64,000 nt of DNA, taken from Pedobacter psychrodurus (GTDB lineage Bacteria; Bacteroidota; Bacteroidia; Sphingobacteriales; Sphingobacteriaceae). The notes under the pieces are model-generated. The model made no database searches and was not told the origin of the DNA. It worked only from the letters and a program-made list of their open reading frames with translations. Positions 17,301-25,509 of this stretch are shown here, piece by piece; the stretch's first letter is position 1, and the number at the start of each line of letters is the position of its first letter. The position numbers were made by a program, and so were the translations under genes. The stretch is from the NCBI RefSeq assembly GCF_004331735.1, contig NZ_SJSO01000006.1, positions 310,001-374,000 on the forward strand, read 5' to 3'.

Positions 17301-17876
17301 ATGTCCGATAATTACATAGCCGACCAAACATTCGAAAAAGCAGATTTTAACTTACGAACACTCCCAAAAGCAGAATACGAAAACTGTAAATTCATCAACT
17401 GTGATTTTGCCAGTTCAGATTTAAGCGGTGTTAAGTTTTTAGATTGTGAATTTATCTCCTGTAATTTAAGTCTGGCAAGCCTTACCAAAACCTCATTTAT
17501 TGATGTAAACTTTCAAGACTGTAAAATGCTTGGATTAAGGTTCGAAAACTGTAATGATTTTGGGCTGGCATTCTCTTTCGGTAATTGTAAACTAGACCAT
17601 TCCTCTTTCTACAAACTGAAACTTAAGAAAACAACTTTCACAAATTCACAAATGCACGAAGTAGATTTTTCAGAATGCGACTTAACCAGTGCTGTGCTAA
17701 ATAACTGCGATTTATTGAACGCTACATTCGACAGAACCATCATTGAAAAAGCAGATTTCAGAACCGCCTACAATTATTCCATTGATCCTGATAATAATAG
17801 GATCAGAAAAGCAAGGTTTTCAAAATCGGGTATCGCAGGTCTCTTACAGAAATACGATATACTGATCAGCGAATAG
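17301..17876 (+). CDS. Pentapeptide-repeat protein
   Basis: A 191-residue protein made of pentapeptide repeats of the A(D/N)LXX type, seen as CKFINCDFASSDLSGVKFLDCEFISCNL near the start and again as DFSECDLTSAVLNNCDLLNATFDRT near residues 115-145. Such repeats fold as a right-handed quadrilateral beta-helix; some relatives mimic DNA and protect gyrase, but many have no known role. No signal peptide is evident, so it is probably cytoplasmic. It stands alone between two terminator-separated genes. Confidence 0.9.
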   Translation: MSDNYIADQTFEKADFNLRTLPKAEYENCKFINCDFASSDLSGVKFLDCEFISCNLSLASLTKTSFIDVNFQDCKMLGLRFENCNDFGLAFSFGNCKLDHSSFYKLKLKKTTFTNSQMHEVDFSECDLTSAVLNNCDLLNATFDRTIIEKADFRTAYNYSIDPDNNRIRKARFSKSGIAGLLQKYDILISE

Positions 17877-17920
17877 TTTTTAAGATTTTTTTGTAAATTC
17901 AGCTTACAAAATCACCAGCG

Positions 17921-18289
17921 ATGGAGCAGCCTAAACCCGAAAGCATCGATCAGTACATTGCCAATTTTCCTGTAGAAACACAGAAATTGCTTCAGCAAGT
18001 CCGCGAAACAATTCATCAAGCCGTACCAGAAGCTAAAGAAGTAATCAGTTATGGCATGCCGGCCTTTAAACAGAATACCGTCCTGGTGTATTTTGCCGGC
18101 TATGCAAAACACATCGGTTTTTACCCAACAGGATCAGGGATCGAAGCATTCAAAGATGAGTTCGTCGATTACAAATGGAGTAAAGGAGCCGTTCAGTTTC
18201 CTTTAGACAAACCCTTGCCTGTAGATTTAATTACAAAAATAACAAAGTTTAAAGCAGTGCGCGATTTAGAGAAAACGAAGAAGAAATAA
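17921..18289 (+). CDS. DUF1801 protein (YdhG-like)
   Basis: A 122-residue protein of the DUF1801/YdhG family, recognisable from the N-terminal IDQYIANFPVETQKLLQQVRETIHQAVPEAKEVISYGMPAFK and the following LVYFAGYAKHIGFYPTGSGI. Members have a small alpha/beta fold and include the Bacillus frataxin-like iron chaperone; for this copy iron binding is only a guess. It lies 44 bases after the pentapeptide-repeat gene in the same direction. Confidence 0.88.
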   Translation: MEQPKPESIDQYIANFPVETQKLLQQVRETIHQAVPEAKEVISYGMPAFKQNTVLVYFAGYAKHIGFYPTGSGIEAFKDEFVDYKWSKGAVQFPLDKPLPVDLITKITKFKAVRDLEKTKKK

Positions 18290-18413
18290 TGCCGCACGAC
18301 ACTACTTTTTCAAAAACTTACTCACAAATTTCGGTGGAAAACTTCATTTTAAAAATCCTGAAATCCCGCAAATCCTGATTAGCTTTGCTTCCTTTAATTT
18401 TTACCTTTAGGAT

Positions 18414-20705
18414 ATGTTAACCCACCATAAAATAATTGCAGCCGAATTAAAAGTTGCAGAAAAACAAGTAACCGCAACCGTAAATCTGTTAGATGAAGGT
18501 GCAACAGTACCCTTTATTTCACGTTACCGTAAAGAAGTAACAGGCAGCTTAGATGAGGTTGAGGTAGCAGCAATCCGCGATCGGGTTTTGCAATTGCGCG
18601 ATTTAGACAAGCGCCGAGAAGCGATTTTGAAATCGATGACTGAGCTTGGCAAGTTAACAGCCGAACTGGAAAAAAAGATCAACGAAGCAGAAACCATTTC
18701 CCTTTTAGAAGACATTTACCTGCCATTTAAACCTAAGCGTAAAACACGTGCATCGGTTGCAAAAGAGAAAGGATTAGAACCTTTGGCCTTGCAGATCTTT
18801 GAGCAAAATGCTTTTGATTTAGATGCAACAGCAGATAAATTTATCGATGCAGAGAAAGGTGTAAATTCGCTAGACGAGGCTTTAGCTGGCGCAAGGGATA
18901 TCATTGCCGAAATGATTTCTGAAAATGTTGAGGCGCGGACCAAAATGCGTACTTATTTTCAGGAAAAAGCAGCTTTTAAATCAGAAGTGATCAAAGGAAA
19001 AGAAGAAGAAGGTATTAAATATAAAGATTATTTCGAATGGAGCGAGCCGGTTAAAACAGCCGCCTCACACCGTGTTCTGGCCATGCGCCGTGGCGAAAAA
19101 GAACTAATTTTAAGGTTGGATGCCCTACCACCGGCAGAAGATGCCATTGCTATTTTAGAAAACCAGTTTATTTTAGGGAATAACGCCGCTTCAAAGCAGG
19201 TTCAGCAGGCCTTAGAAGATGGCTATAAACGTTTGTTGGAGCCAGCAATGGAAACCGAACTTCGCTTTTTCACCAAACAAAAAGCGGACGAAGAAGCCAT
19301 CCGGGTTTTTGCTGAAAATGCGCGTCAATTGTTATTGGCAGCTCCAATGGGACAAAAAAATGTATTGGCTATCGATCCCGGTTTCCGTACAGGCTGTAAA
19401 GTTGTTTGTTTAGATAAACAAGGTCAGTTGTTAGAAAATACGGCAATTTATCCGCATACCGGACAAGGAAATGTGAAAAATGCCGAATTTACCATCCAGC
19501 AGCTTTGCGAGAAACACAATATTGAAGCCATTGCCATTGGTAACGGTACTGCAGGAAGAGAAACTGAAGCTTTTGTTCGTGCATTGAATTTACCGCATAT
19601 CACCATTGTAATGGTTAACGAAAGTGGCGCTTCGATTTATTCGGCCTCAGAAGTAGCTAGGGACGAATTCCCGACACAGGATATTACCGTACGTGGAGCC
19701 GTTTCAATCGGCCGCCGCCTAATGGATCCATTGGCCGAATTGGTAAAAATTGACCCAAAATCTATCGGCGTTGGTCAGTACCAGCACGATGTTGATCAGC
19801 ATAAATTACAGGCTAGTTTAGATGATACCGTAATCAGTGCGGTAAACGCCGTCGGTGTAGAATTAAATACCGCATCAAAACAGATTTTAGCATACGTTTC
19901 TGGCTTAGGACCAACTTTAGCGCAGAATATTGTTGATTATAGAAATACACATGGTGCTTTTAAAAACCGTGAAAACTTGAAAAAAGTACCTCGTTTGGGC
20001 GACAAAGCTTACGAGCAGGCAGCAGGTTTCTTACGTATCCGCAATGCAGAAAATGTTTTGGATACCAGCGGTGTTCACCCAGAGCGTTATGCCGTAGTAG
20101 ATAAAATGGCAAAGGATCTGGGCACTACCGTTTCTGCTTTGATGAAAGATACGCAATTACAAAAACAGATTAAACCGCAGCAATATGTAACGGATGAAAT
20201 CGGTTTACCAACACTAACCGATATTTTAAAAGAACTAGCAAAACCTGGCCGCGATCCGCGTGAACAGTTTGAGGCCTTTAGCTTTACCGATGGCGTGAAT
20301 GAGGTTTCAGACTTAAGAGTAGGCATGAAACTCCCTGGAATTGTTACCAACATTACCAACTTCGGTGCCTTTGTTGATATCGGTGTACACCAAGATGGTT
20401 TAGTGCACACCAGTCAGCTGGCTAACCGTTTTGTAGCTAACCCAAATGATGTGGTAAAAGTGCATCAAAAAGTAGAAGTTACGGTTATGGAAGTTGATGC
20501 AGCGCGTAAAAGAATTTCGCTTTCAATGAAAACTGAAGTTAGTCCGAAGTCAGAAGTCCGCATTCGGGAGTCTAAAGAGCATAAACCAAAACAAGACAAT
20601 AAACAAAATAACAGTAAGCCAAATTTCAAACCCCGCAATGAGCCAAAAGATGCTGATGGCGATTTACAAGAGAAATTAGCAAAACTGAAAGGAATGTTTA
20701 AATAA
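18414..20705 (+). CDS. tex: Tex-family RNA-binding transcription accessory protein
   Basis: A 763-residue nucleic-acid-binding protein. In order: an N-terminal helical Tex domain (TVPFISRYRKEVTGSLDEVEV), a YqgF/RuvX-like RNase H fold (LAIDPGFRTGCKVVCLDKQG, about residue 320), a helix-hairpin-helix pair (GLGPTLAQNIVDYRNTHGAF and LKKVPRLGDKAYEQAAGFL), and a C-terminal S1 RNA-binding domain (GMKLPGIVTNITNFGAFVDIG, about residue 630). A basic low-complexity tail (HKPKQDNKQNNSKPNFKPRN) precedes the end. Length and domain order are those of standard Tex. Confidence 0.96.
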   Translation: MLTHHKIIAAELKVAEKQVTATVNLLDEGATVPFISRYRKEVTGSLDEVEVAAIRDRVLQLRDLDKRREAILKSMTELGKLTAELEKKINEAETISLLEDIYLPFKPKRKTRASVAKEKGLEPLALQIFEQNAFDLDATADKFIDAEKGVNSLDEALAGARDIIAEMISENVEARTKMRTYFQEKAAFKSEVIKGKEEEGIKYKDYFEWSEPVKTAASHRVLAMRRGEKELILRLDALPPAEDAIAILENQFILGNNAASKQVQQALEDGYKRLLEPAMETELRFFTKQKADEEAIRVFAENARQLLLAAPMGQKNVLAIDPGFRTGCKVVCLDKQGQLLENTAIYPHTGQGNVKNAEFTIQQLCEKHNIEAIAIGNGTAGRETEAFVRALNLPHITIVMVNESGASIYSASEVARDEFPTQDITVRGAVSIGRRLMDPLAELVKIDPKSIGVGQYQHDVDQHKLQASLDDTVISAVNAVGVELNTASKQILAYVSGLGPTLAQNIVDYRNTHGAFKNRENLKKVPRLGDKAYEQAAGFLRIRNAENVLDTSGVHPERYAVVDKMAKDLGTTVSALMKDTQLQKQIKPQQYVTDEIGLPTLTDILKELAKPGRDPREQFEAFSFTDGVNEVSDLRVGMKLPGIVTNITNFGAFVDIGVHQDGLVHTSQLANRFVANPNDVVKVHQKVEVTVMEVDAARKRISLSMKTEVSPKSEVRIRESKEHKPKQDNKQNNSKPNFKPRNEPKDADGDLQEKLAKLKGMFK

Positions 20706-20722
20706 AAACATCATTTGTCGCA

Positions 20723-20764
20723 CTGAGCCTGTCGAAATATCTAATGAGTCTTCGACAGGCTCAG
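20723..20764. repeat. Dispersed inverted repeat after tex
   Basis: Perfect 14-base arms (20723-20736 and 20751-20764, core TGAGCCTGTCGAA / TTCGACAGGCTCA) around a 14-base loop. The right-arm 13-mer TTCGACAGGCTCA recurs exactly at 26670-26682. There is no clear T run, so it is a dispersed repeat that may also act as a weak terminator or RNA stabiliser for tex. Confidence 0.75.
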
Positions 20765-20880
20765 ACTGACATAGTTAGATCTATATCTGAACAAACGCAT
20801 CTTCAATCTCTGGTCTTTTCTTTGATAATTTTTGATGTCATTATTTGCATGATATGAAAATCATCAGCTACCAATAAATT

Positions 20881-20903
20881 ATATACATTAGCATTTTGTA
20901 TAT
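20881..20903. promoter_or_regulatory. Inverted repeat before pnuC, possible operator
   Basis: ATATACA (20881-20887) and TGTATAT (20897-20903) are exact reverse complements separated by 9 bases, ending 12 bases before the pnuC start. A dimeric repressor of NAD salvage is a natural candidate, but no regulator gene is adjacent and no known NrtR or NadR motif is recognised. Confidence 0.35.
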
Positions 20904-20915
20904 CATCAAAAAAAG

Positions 20916-21578
20916 ATGGACTTTTTTAACACGCATAGCATTTTTTTCACCGTACTAGGTTATCAGATGAGCTATTTAGAGTTTTTCGCGGTAATAACCG
21001 GAATAATTTCTGTTATCCTCTCTGCTAAAGCGAGTATCTGGAGCTGGCCGGCAGGCATCATTAATGTCTTTCTTTCTGCCTTTTTCTATTACCAGATTCA
21101 GCTTTACCCTGATATGTTCTTAATGGTATTCTTTTTTGCAACTAACATTATGGGCTGGTGGCGATGGGCAAATCCAAAACCTGGGGAGGAAGATAAAAAG
21201 AAAGAGCTTAAAATCAGTTTCATGCCCTTAAAACAATTTTTGATCTTACTCGCAATTGGTATAGTCGGAACATTTTTAATAGGGACATTGGCAAGTAAAC
21301 TGCATAACTGGCTTCCGTTGTTATTTAACTTACCAAGTACTTATCCTTTTGTCGATTCTTTCATTTTAGTGATGAGTATCATTACCACTTTTTTAATGAT
21401 TCAAAAAAGAGTGGAATGCTGGATCATCTGGTTACTTATTGATATTGTAGCTACCTACCTCTATTTTTTAAAAGGGGCAAAGTTTTTTGGTGTAGAATAT
21501 TTCATCTTCACCATCATCGCAGCTTTTGCACTATGGCACTGGATAAAAGAATATAAAAGCTACTCAAAAACTGGATGA
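20916..21578 (+). CDS. pnuC: Nicotinamide riboside transporter PnuC
   Basis: Inner-membrane facilitator for nicotinamide riboside (or a related vitamin nucleoside). The 220 residues contain about seven hydrophobic segments, with family features YLEFFAVITGIISVILSAKASIWSWPAGIINVFLSAFFYYQIQLYPDMFL and the WxxW segment IMGWWRWANP, and VECWIIWLLIDIVATYLYFLKG near the C-terminus. The stop overlaps the start of nadR by four bases (ATGA at 21575-21578), which fixes the substrate as nicotinamide riboside with good confidence, since the next gene encodes the kinase that traps it. Confidence 0.93.
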   Translation: MDFFNTHSIFFTVLGYQMSYLEFFAVITGIISVILSAKASIWSWPAGIINVFLSAFFYYQIQLYPDMFLMVFFFATNIMGWWRWANPKPGEEDKKKELKISFMPLKQFLILLAIGIVGTFLIGTLASKLHNWLPLLFNLPSTYPFVDSFILVMSIITTFLMIQKRVECWIIWLLIDIVATYLYFLKGAKFFGVEYFIFTIIAAFALWHWIKEYKSYSKTG

Positions 21579-22546
21579 GAAGAGGTTTAGTGATTGGCAA
21601 ATTTATGCCTATCCATAATGGACATGTTGCGTTGATTAATTTCGCTGCTTCACATTGTGATGAATTGATTGTGTCGATGAGTTTTACTCCTGCTGACAAG
21701 ATTGATCCGGCTGTGCGTTTCAAATGGATCAAGGAGATATTTAAAGACCAGCCAAACATCAAACCTGCCACTATTGCTGATGATTTTGATGATGAAACCC
21801 TAGCCTTGGAAGACCGGACAAATATCTGGGCCATTAGGATGAAAGCGGTATATCCAAAAATCGACCTGCTTTTCAGCTCTGAGTTTTATGGAGAACCTTT
21901 TGCTTTCAATTTAGATGCTGAACATATTTTGTTTGACGAACCAAGAAAATTTACCCCCGTTTCTGCAACCTTAATCAGAGCTAATCCATTCCAATACTGG
22001 GAATTTATCCCAAAAAAGGTCCGCCCATTTTTTGTGAAGAAGATTTGTTTCTACGGACCAGAAAGTACGGGCAAATCCACCATGGCCGAAAAAATGGCTT
22101 TGCACTATCAAACCACATTTGTTCCTGAAGTTGCGCGTGAATTAATCAGCTCGAACAATATTACAGTTGATGACATTATCAAAATTGGTATAGCACAAAC
22201 CGAAAGGGTAAGAGAAAAAACCAACAGCGCTAATAAAATCGTTTTTTGTGATACCGATCTGATTACCACAAAAATTTATTCGCGATATTACCTGAACGAG
22301 GTCCCACAGATCCTCAATGATCTGGAAAAGGAAATCAGTTACGATTTATATTTCCTATTGGATATTGATGTAGAATGGGTACCCGATCACCTCCGCGATT
22401 TTGGAGATAAACGTTTAGAAATGTTTAACCTTTTTAAAGATGAACTAGAAAAACGTGGAATAGCCTATATTCAAATCGATGGAGATTATAAAGCGCGTGA
22501 AGAAAAGATCAAAAAGGTTATCGATTCTATTTTAGGCAAATCTTAA
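21575..22546 (+). CDS. nadR: NadR-type NMN adenylyltransferase / nicotinamide riboside kinase
   Basis: Bifunctional enzyme that phosphorylates nicotinamide riboside and adenylates the product to NAD. The N-terminal adenylyltransferase domain has GKFMPIHNGH at residues 7-16, and the C-terminal kinase domain has Walker A YGPESTGKSTMAEKM near residue 160 and the lid region FGDKRLEMFNLFKDELE. At 323 residues it lacks the N-terminal helix-turn-helix of enterobacterial NadR, so it should be an enzyme only, not a repressor. It is translationally coupled to pnuC by a four-base overlap. Confidence 0.93.
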   Translation: MRRGLVIGKFMPIHNGHVALINFAASHCDELIVSMSFTPADKIDPAVRFKWIKEIFKDQPNIKPATIADDFDDETLALEDRTNIWAIRMKAVYPKIDLLFSSEFYGEPFAFNLDAEHILFDEPRKFTPVSATLIRANPFQYWEFIPKKVRPFFVKKICFYGPESTGKSTMAEKMALHYQTTFVPEVARELISSNNITVDDIIKIGIAQTERVREKTNSANKIVFCDTDLITTKIYSRYYLNEVPQILNDLEKEISYDLYFLLDIDVEWVPDHLRDFGDKRLEMFNLFKDELEKRGIAYIQIDGDYKAREEKIKKVIDSILGKS

Positions 22547-22610
22547 AAAGACCGTTAATTTCTGGATAAAAACAAATCTATTTAGTATCTTCATTCAAAT
22601 CCAAAATGAT

Positions 22611-23150
22611 ATGACAGCTAAACAAATGCTTCCTATCATCCCTGACAATATTGTAGTTAATAAAATTCACGAAGTACGAGGCCAAAAGGTGATGCTCGAT
22701 AGCGACTTGGCGGAGCTTTATGGTGTAGAAACAAAAGTATTAAACCAAAGTATCCGCAGAAATATAGAACGCTTCCCAATTGATTTCATGTTTCAATTGA
22801 CAGACGAGGAATGGGAAGGTTTGAGGTCACAATTTGTGACCTCAAAAAAGGGAAGAGGAGGAAGAACCTATTTACCCAATGTTTTTACCGAACATGGCAT
22901 ACTAATGCTCTCGAGTGTTTTAAACAGTAAACAAGCTATTCAGGTGAATATTCAGATTGTAAGGATTTTCTCCCGTATTCGTCAATTTATTGTTGATAAT
23001 GCCGAGCTCAAACTTGAAATCGAAGAGATTAAAAAAACGCTGAATAATCATGATAAAAACATCGAGTTGGTTTTTACTTATTTGGATAGACTCATCGATA
23101 AGAAAATTGGACCGAGAAAAAGGATCGGTTATATGCCTGATGATCTGTAA
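22611..23150 (+). CDS. ORF6N-domain protein (KilA-N-like DNA-binding type)
   Basis: A 179-residue protein with an N-terminal ORF6N domain (about residues 12-115), a fold found in phage and accessory DNA-binding proteins: VNKIHEVRGQKVMLDSDLAELYGVETKVLNQSIRRN, then FPIDFMFQLTDEEW and TYLPNVFTEHGILMLSSVLNSKQAIQVNIQIVRIF. A coiled-coil-like segment (NAELKLEIEEIKKTLNNHDKNIEL) and a basic tail follow. No phage structural genes are nearby. The codons for LRSQFVTSK around residues 71-79 form a perfect odd-length palindrome, and a related palindrome lies 34 bases after the stop. Biological role unknown. Confidence 0.9.
   Translation: MTAKQMLPIIPDNIVVNKIHEVRGQKVMLDSDLAELYGVETKVLNQSIRRNIERFPIDFMFQLTDEEWEGLRSQFVTSKKGRGGRTYLPNVFTEHGILMLSSVLNSKQAIQVNIQIVRIFSRIRQFIVDNAELKLEIEEIKKTLNNHDKNIELVFTYLDRLIDKKIGPRKRIGYMPDDL
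22820..22846. repeat. Perfect 27-bp palindrome inside the ORF6N gene
   Basis: Arms TTTGAGGTCACAA (22820-22832) and TTGTGACCTCAAA (22834-22846) are exact reverse complements around one central T. In frame it encodes LRSQFVTSK, a conserved part of the ORF6N domain. Confidence 0.9.
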
Positions 23151-23183
23151 TTTTAATGGATATTGGAAAAATCATAGAAATTT

Positions 23184-23208
23184 TTGAAGTCGCAAATTGC
23201 GACTTCAA
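23184..23208. repeat. Sister palindrome just downstream of the ORF6N gene
   Basis: Arms TTGAAGTCGCAA (23184-23195) and TTGCGACTTCAA (23197-23208) around one central A. Compared with the palindrome inside the ORF6N gene it differs at two positions in each arm and the changes are matched across the arms, so pairing is kept. Read on the plus strand it would encode LKSQIATS. No T run follows, so it is not an obvious terminator. Confidence 0.88.
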
Positions 23209-23582
23209 GATTTGACTCAGGACATTAGCGTCGTAAATTAACCATTAATAGTATTACCTACTTAAATTCTCTAAACGGGATTGCGGCGATATACTTTTAA
23301 ATTTGCATTGGCTCCGTTCACCATGTCATTCCGAGGCACGAAGACCGCGAAGCAGCTACGAAGTAAATCTGCAACCGATGAAACAAATACTTACTACTTC
23401 GGCATAACAGAAGCATTTAAAAAATTTAGCGCAAAGCCCGACTAGAATCCCCAGAAGAACTACCTATTTTGCTTTTCAAATATTAAAAAAATCTATACAA
23501 TTTAGATGCTGAAATAAATCCGATAGCTATCGGATCAGCATGATCCCGAGATAAAAACCCCAAAACTTTTTTCAATCAACTA
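23209..23582. repeat. Gene-free spacer with dispersed repeats before rplM
   Basis: No coding frame of note. It holds a CATGTCATTCCGAGG fragment with reiterated CGAAG words (about 23319-23361), related to the GTCATTC repeats elsewhere in the window, and the perfect 18-base palindrome ATCCGATAGCTATCGGAT at 23518-23535, repeated exactly at 37316-37333. Confidence 0.6.
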
Positions 23583-23613
23583 TTTGATAATAAAAGTATT
23601 CTATCTATCTTTG
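23583..23613 (+). promoter_or_regulatory. Bacteroidetes-type promoter of the rplM operon
   Basis: TTTG at 23583-23586, 19-base spacer, TATCTTTG at 23606-23613, an exact match to the Bacteroidetes consensus. RNA would begin near 23620, leaving a leader of about 48 bases before the GTG start of rplM. Leader binding of a ribosomal protein is possible but no structure stands out. Confidence 0.8.
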
Positions 23614-23667
23614 CAGTCCCAAATTTAATGGGAATAATAAATTGTTTAATAAATTAAATACAAGCAA

Positions 23668-24111
23668 GTGAATACGTTAAGTTACAAAACTGTCTCGGCC
23701 AATGCGAAAACTGTTAACAAACAGTGGATTGTTGTTGATGCGCAAGGCGAGATTTTGGGGCGCTTGTCATCGAAGATCGCTATGATCATCCGTGGTAAAA
23801 ACAAGCCTGAGTACACCCCACACGTAGATTGCGGCGATAACGTAATTGTTATCAATGCAGACAAGGTTAAATTGACAGGAAACAAATTCAGCGAAAAGCA
23901 ATATGTTTCTTATACTGGTTATCCAGGTGGTCAACGTTTTATTTCTCCTAAGGAGTTAATGGCGAAACACCCTCAACGTGTAATCGAGAAAGCGGTACGT
24001 GGTATGTTACCGAAAACTAAATTGGGTAAAAAATTATACACCAATCTTTTTGTGTATGCTGGTGAAACTCACCCTCATGCAGCTCAATCTCCAAAAACCA
24101 TTAAACTTTAA
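23668..24111 (+). CDS. rplM: 50S ribosomal protein L13
   Basis: Large-subunit ribosomal protein, 147 residues, of normal length. Diagnostic segments: QWIVVDAQGEILGRLSSKIAMIIRGK near the start, GDNVIVINADKVKLTGNK, and AVRGMLPKTKLGKKLYTNLFVYAGETHPHAAQSP at the C-terminus. The start is GTG at 23668; no in-frame ATG precedes the conserved region. It is the first gene of a rplM-rpsI-rpsB-(tsf) unit, with rpsI three bases after its stop. Confidence 0.98.
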   Translation: MNTLSYKTVSANAKTVNKQWIVVDAQGEILGRLSSKIAMIIRGKNKPEYTPHVDCGDNVIVINADKVKLTGNKFSEKQYVSYTGYPGGQRFISPKELMAKHPQRVIEKAVRGMLPKTKLGKKLYTNLFVYAGETHPHAAQSPKTIKL

Positions 24112-24114
24112 GAA

Positions 24115-24501
24115 ATGTCAGTTACTAACACTTCAGGAAGAAGAAAAACAGCTGTTGCACGTATCTACTTAAAAGATGGTGCTGGAGCAATTACCGTTAA
24201 CGGTAAAGATCACAAAGTTTATTTCCCAACTTTACCTTTGCAATATATCGTAAACCAAAGTTTAGAAGTTTCTGAACTTGTAGGTCGTTATGATATCACT
24301 GTAAATGTACAAGGTGGTGGAGTAAAAGGACAAGCAGAAGCTGTTCGTTTAGCTATTGCTAAAGCGATTGTTGAACTAGATGCGGAGAAAAAACCTGCAT
24401 TACGTGCTAAAGGCCTAATGACGCGTGATATGCGTATGGTTGAGCGTAAGAAACCAGGACGTGCTAAAGCTCGTAAGAAATTCCAATTCAGTAAACGTTA
24501 A
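24115..24501 (+). CDS. rpsI: 30S ribosomal protein S9
   Basis: Small-subunit protein of 128 residues. It carries the S9 signature near the N-terminus (TSGRRKTAVARIYLKDGAG), the central VQGGGVKGQAEAVRLAIAKAIV, and the basic C-terminal tail RMVERKKPGRAKARKKFQFSKR, whose last Lys-Arg reaches the decoding centre. It follows rplM by three bases, the gene order conserved in nearly all bacteria. Confidence 0.98.
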   Translation: MSVTNTSGRRKTAVARIYLKDGAGAITVNGKDHKVYFPTLPLQYIVNQSLEVSELVGRYDITVNVQGGGVKGQAEAVRLAIAKAIVELDAEKKPALRAKGLMTRDMRMVERKKPGRAKARKKFQFSKR

Positions 24502-24505
24502 TCAC

Positions 24506-24511
24506 AGGAGG
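24506..24511 (+). promoter_or_regulatory. Strong Shine-Dalgarno site of rpsB
   Basis: AGGAGG at 24506-24511, eight bases before the ATG at 24520. A full Shine-Dalgarno sequence is unusual here: most genes in this window, as in Bacteroidetes generally, show little or none. Confidence 0.7.
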
Positions 24512-24519
24512 CAAAGACA

Positions 24520-25380
24520 ATGGCAAGAACAACTTATCAAGACTTATTGGATGCAGGTGTACACTTTGGTCACCTTACCCGTAAATGGAATCCAAAAATG
24601 GCTCCTTACATTTTCATGGAGCGTAATGGAATTCACATTATAGATTTAAATAAAACTTTAACTAAAACTGAAGAAGCTGCGGCTGCGATTAAACAAATCG
24701 TAAAATCAGGACGTAAAGTATTATTTGTTTCAACAAAAAAACAAGCAAAAGGAATCGTAGCTGAACAAGCTAAAAAAGTAAACATGCCTTTCGTAACCGA
24801 GCGTTGGTTAGGTGGTATGTTAACTAACTTTGCTACTGTTCGCAAGTCAATCAAAAAGATGTCTAACATCGATAAAATGACTAAAGACGGTACTTATTCG
24901 ATCTTATCTAAAAAAGAGCGTTTAATGATTCAACGTGAGCGTATTAAATTAGAATCACTTTTAGGTGGTATTGCTGATTTAAACCGTTTACCTGCAGCTT
25001 TATTCTTAATTGATGTTAAGAAAGAACACATTGCAGTTACTGAAGCGTTAAAATTAAACATCCCTACTTTTGCGATGGTTGATACTAACTCTGATCCTTC
25101 TAACATCGATTTCCCTATTCCAGCGAATGATGATGCTACAAAATCAATCTCTTTAATTACTGATGTAATTATCAAAGCTATTGAAGAAGGTTTAGATGAG
25201 CGTAAACGCGAAAAAGATGATGAAGCTGAAAAAGAAGCAGTAGCAGCGAAAGTTGCAGCTGATGCTCCTGAAGCAAAAGAGCCTAGAGCAGCTGGTGAAA
25301 AAAGACCAACTACTAAAAAGGTAACTGCCGAAGCAGAAGTTGAAGCTCCTTCATCAGAAGAAACTAAAACAGAAGAATAG
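24520..25380 (+). CDS. rpsB: 30S ribosomal protein S2
   Basis: Small-subunit protein, 286 residues. The first 230 residues are typical S2 (LLDAGVHFGHLTRKWNPKMAPYIF, VSTKKQAKGIVAEQA, ERWLGGMLTNFATVRKSIKKM, IPTFAMVDTNSDP, IPANDDATKSISLIT). The C-terminus is extended by about 50 residues of low-complexity Ala/Glu/Lys sequence (EKEAVAAKVAADAPEAKEPRA), a feature shared with other Bacteroidetes S2 proteins and probably disordered. It has a strong Shine-Dalgarno site and is followed by tsf after a repeat-bearing spacer. Confidence 0.98.
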   Translation: MARTTYQDLLDAGVHFGHLTRKWNPKMAPYIFMERNGIHIIDLNKTLTKTEEAAAAIKQIVKSGRKVLFVSTKKQAKGIVAEQAKKVNMPFVTERWLGGMLTNFATVRKSIKKMSNIDKMTKDGTYSILSKKERLMIQRERIKLESLLGGIADLNRLPAALFLIDVKKEHIAVTEALKLNIPTFAMVDTNSDPSNIDFPIPANDDATKSISLITDVIIKAIEEGLDERKREKDDEAEKEAVAAKVAADAPEAKEPRAAGEKRPTTKKVTAEAEVEAPSSEETKTEE

Positions 25381-25391
25381 TAATATTTTTT

Positions 25392-25471
25392 AATTGCAGG
25401 TTACTGGTTTCAGGTTTTAAGTTGGCTTAACATGAGTTTAACTTAGCGCTTGTAACTTGTAACCTGTAATT
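25392..25471. repeat. Long-loop inverted repeat between rpsB and tsf
   Basis: Arms AATTGCAGGTTAC (25392-25404) and GTAACCTGTAATT (25459-25471) pair at 12 of 13 positions. The 54-base loop repeats similar words (CAGGTTTTAAGTT, GTTTAACTTAGC, CTTGTAACTT), so alternative pairings are possible. It could set the rpsB/tsf ratio, or be a dispersed repeat. Confidence 0.55.
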
Positions 25472-25509
25472 GTTATAACAAGATTGTAAAATTTAAAAAA
25501 GGAAATAAA

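Noticed and set aside
20765..20915. TPP or NAD-type riboswitch before pnuC
   Set aside because: I looked for conserved thiamine or NAD riboswitch cores because pnuC homologues are sometimes riboswitch-controlled, and saw none; coupling to nadR also argues for nicotinamide riboside, not thiamine.
22611..23150. Prophage remnant suggested by the ORF6N protein
   Set aside because: No integrase, structural, lysis or packaging genes lie within reach; the gene is flanked by nadR and a ribosomal-protein operon.
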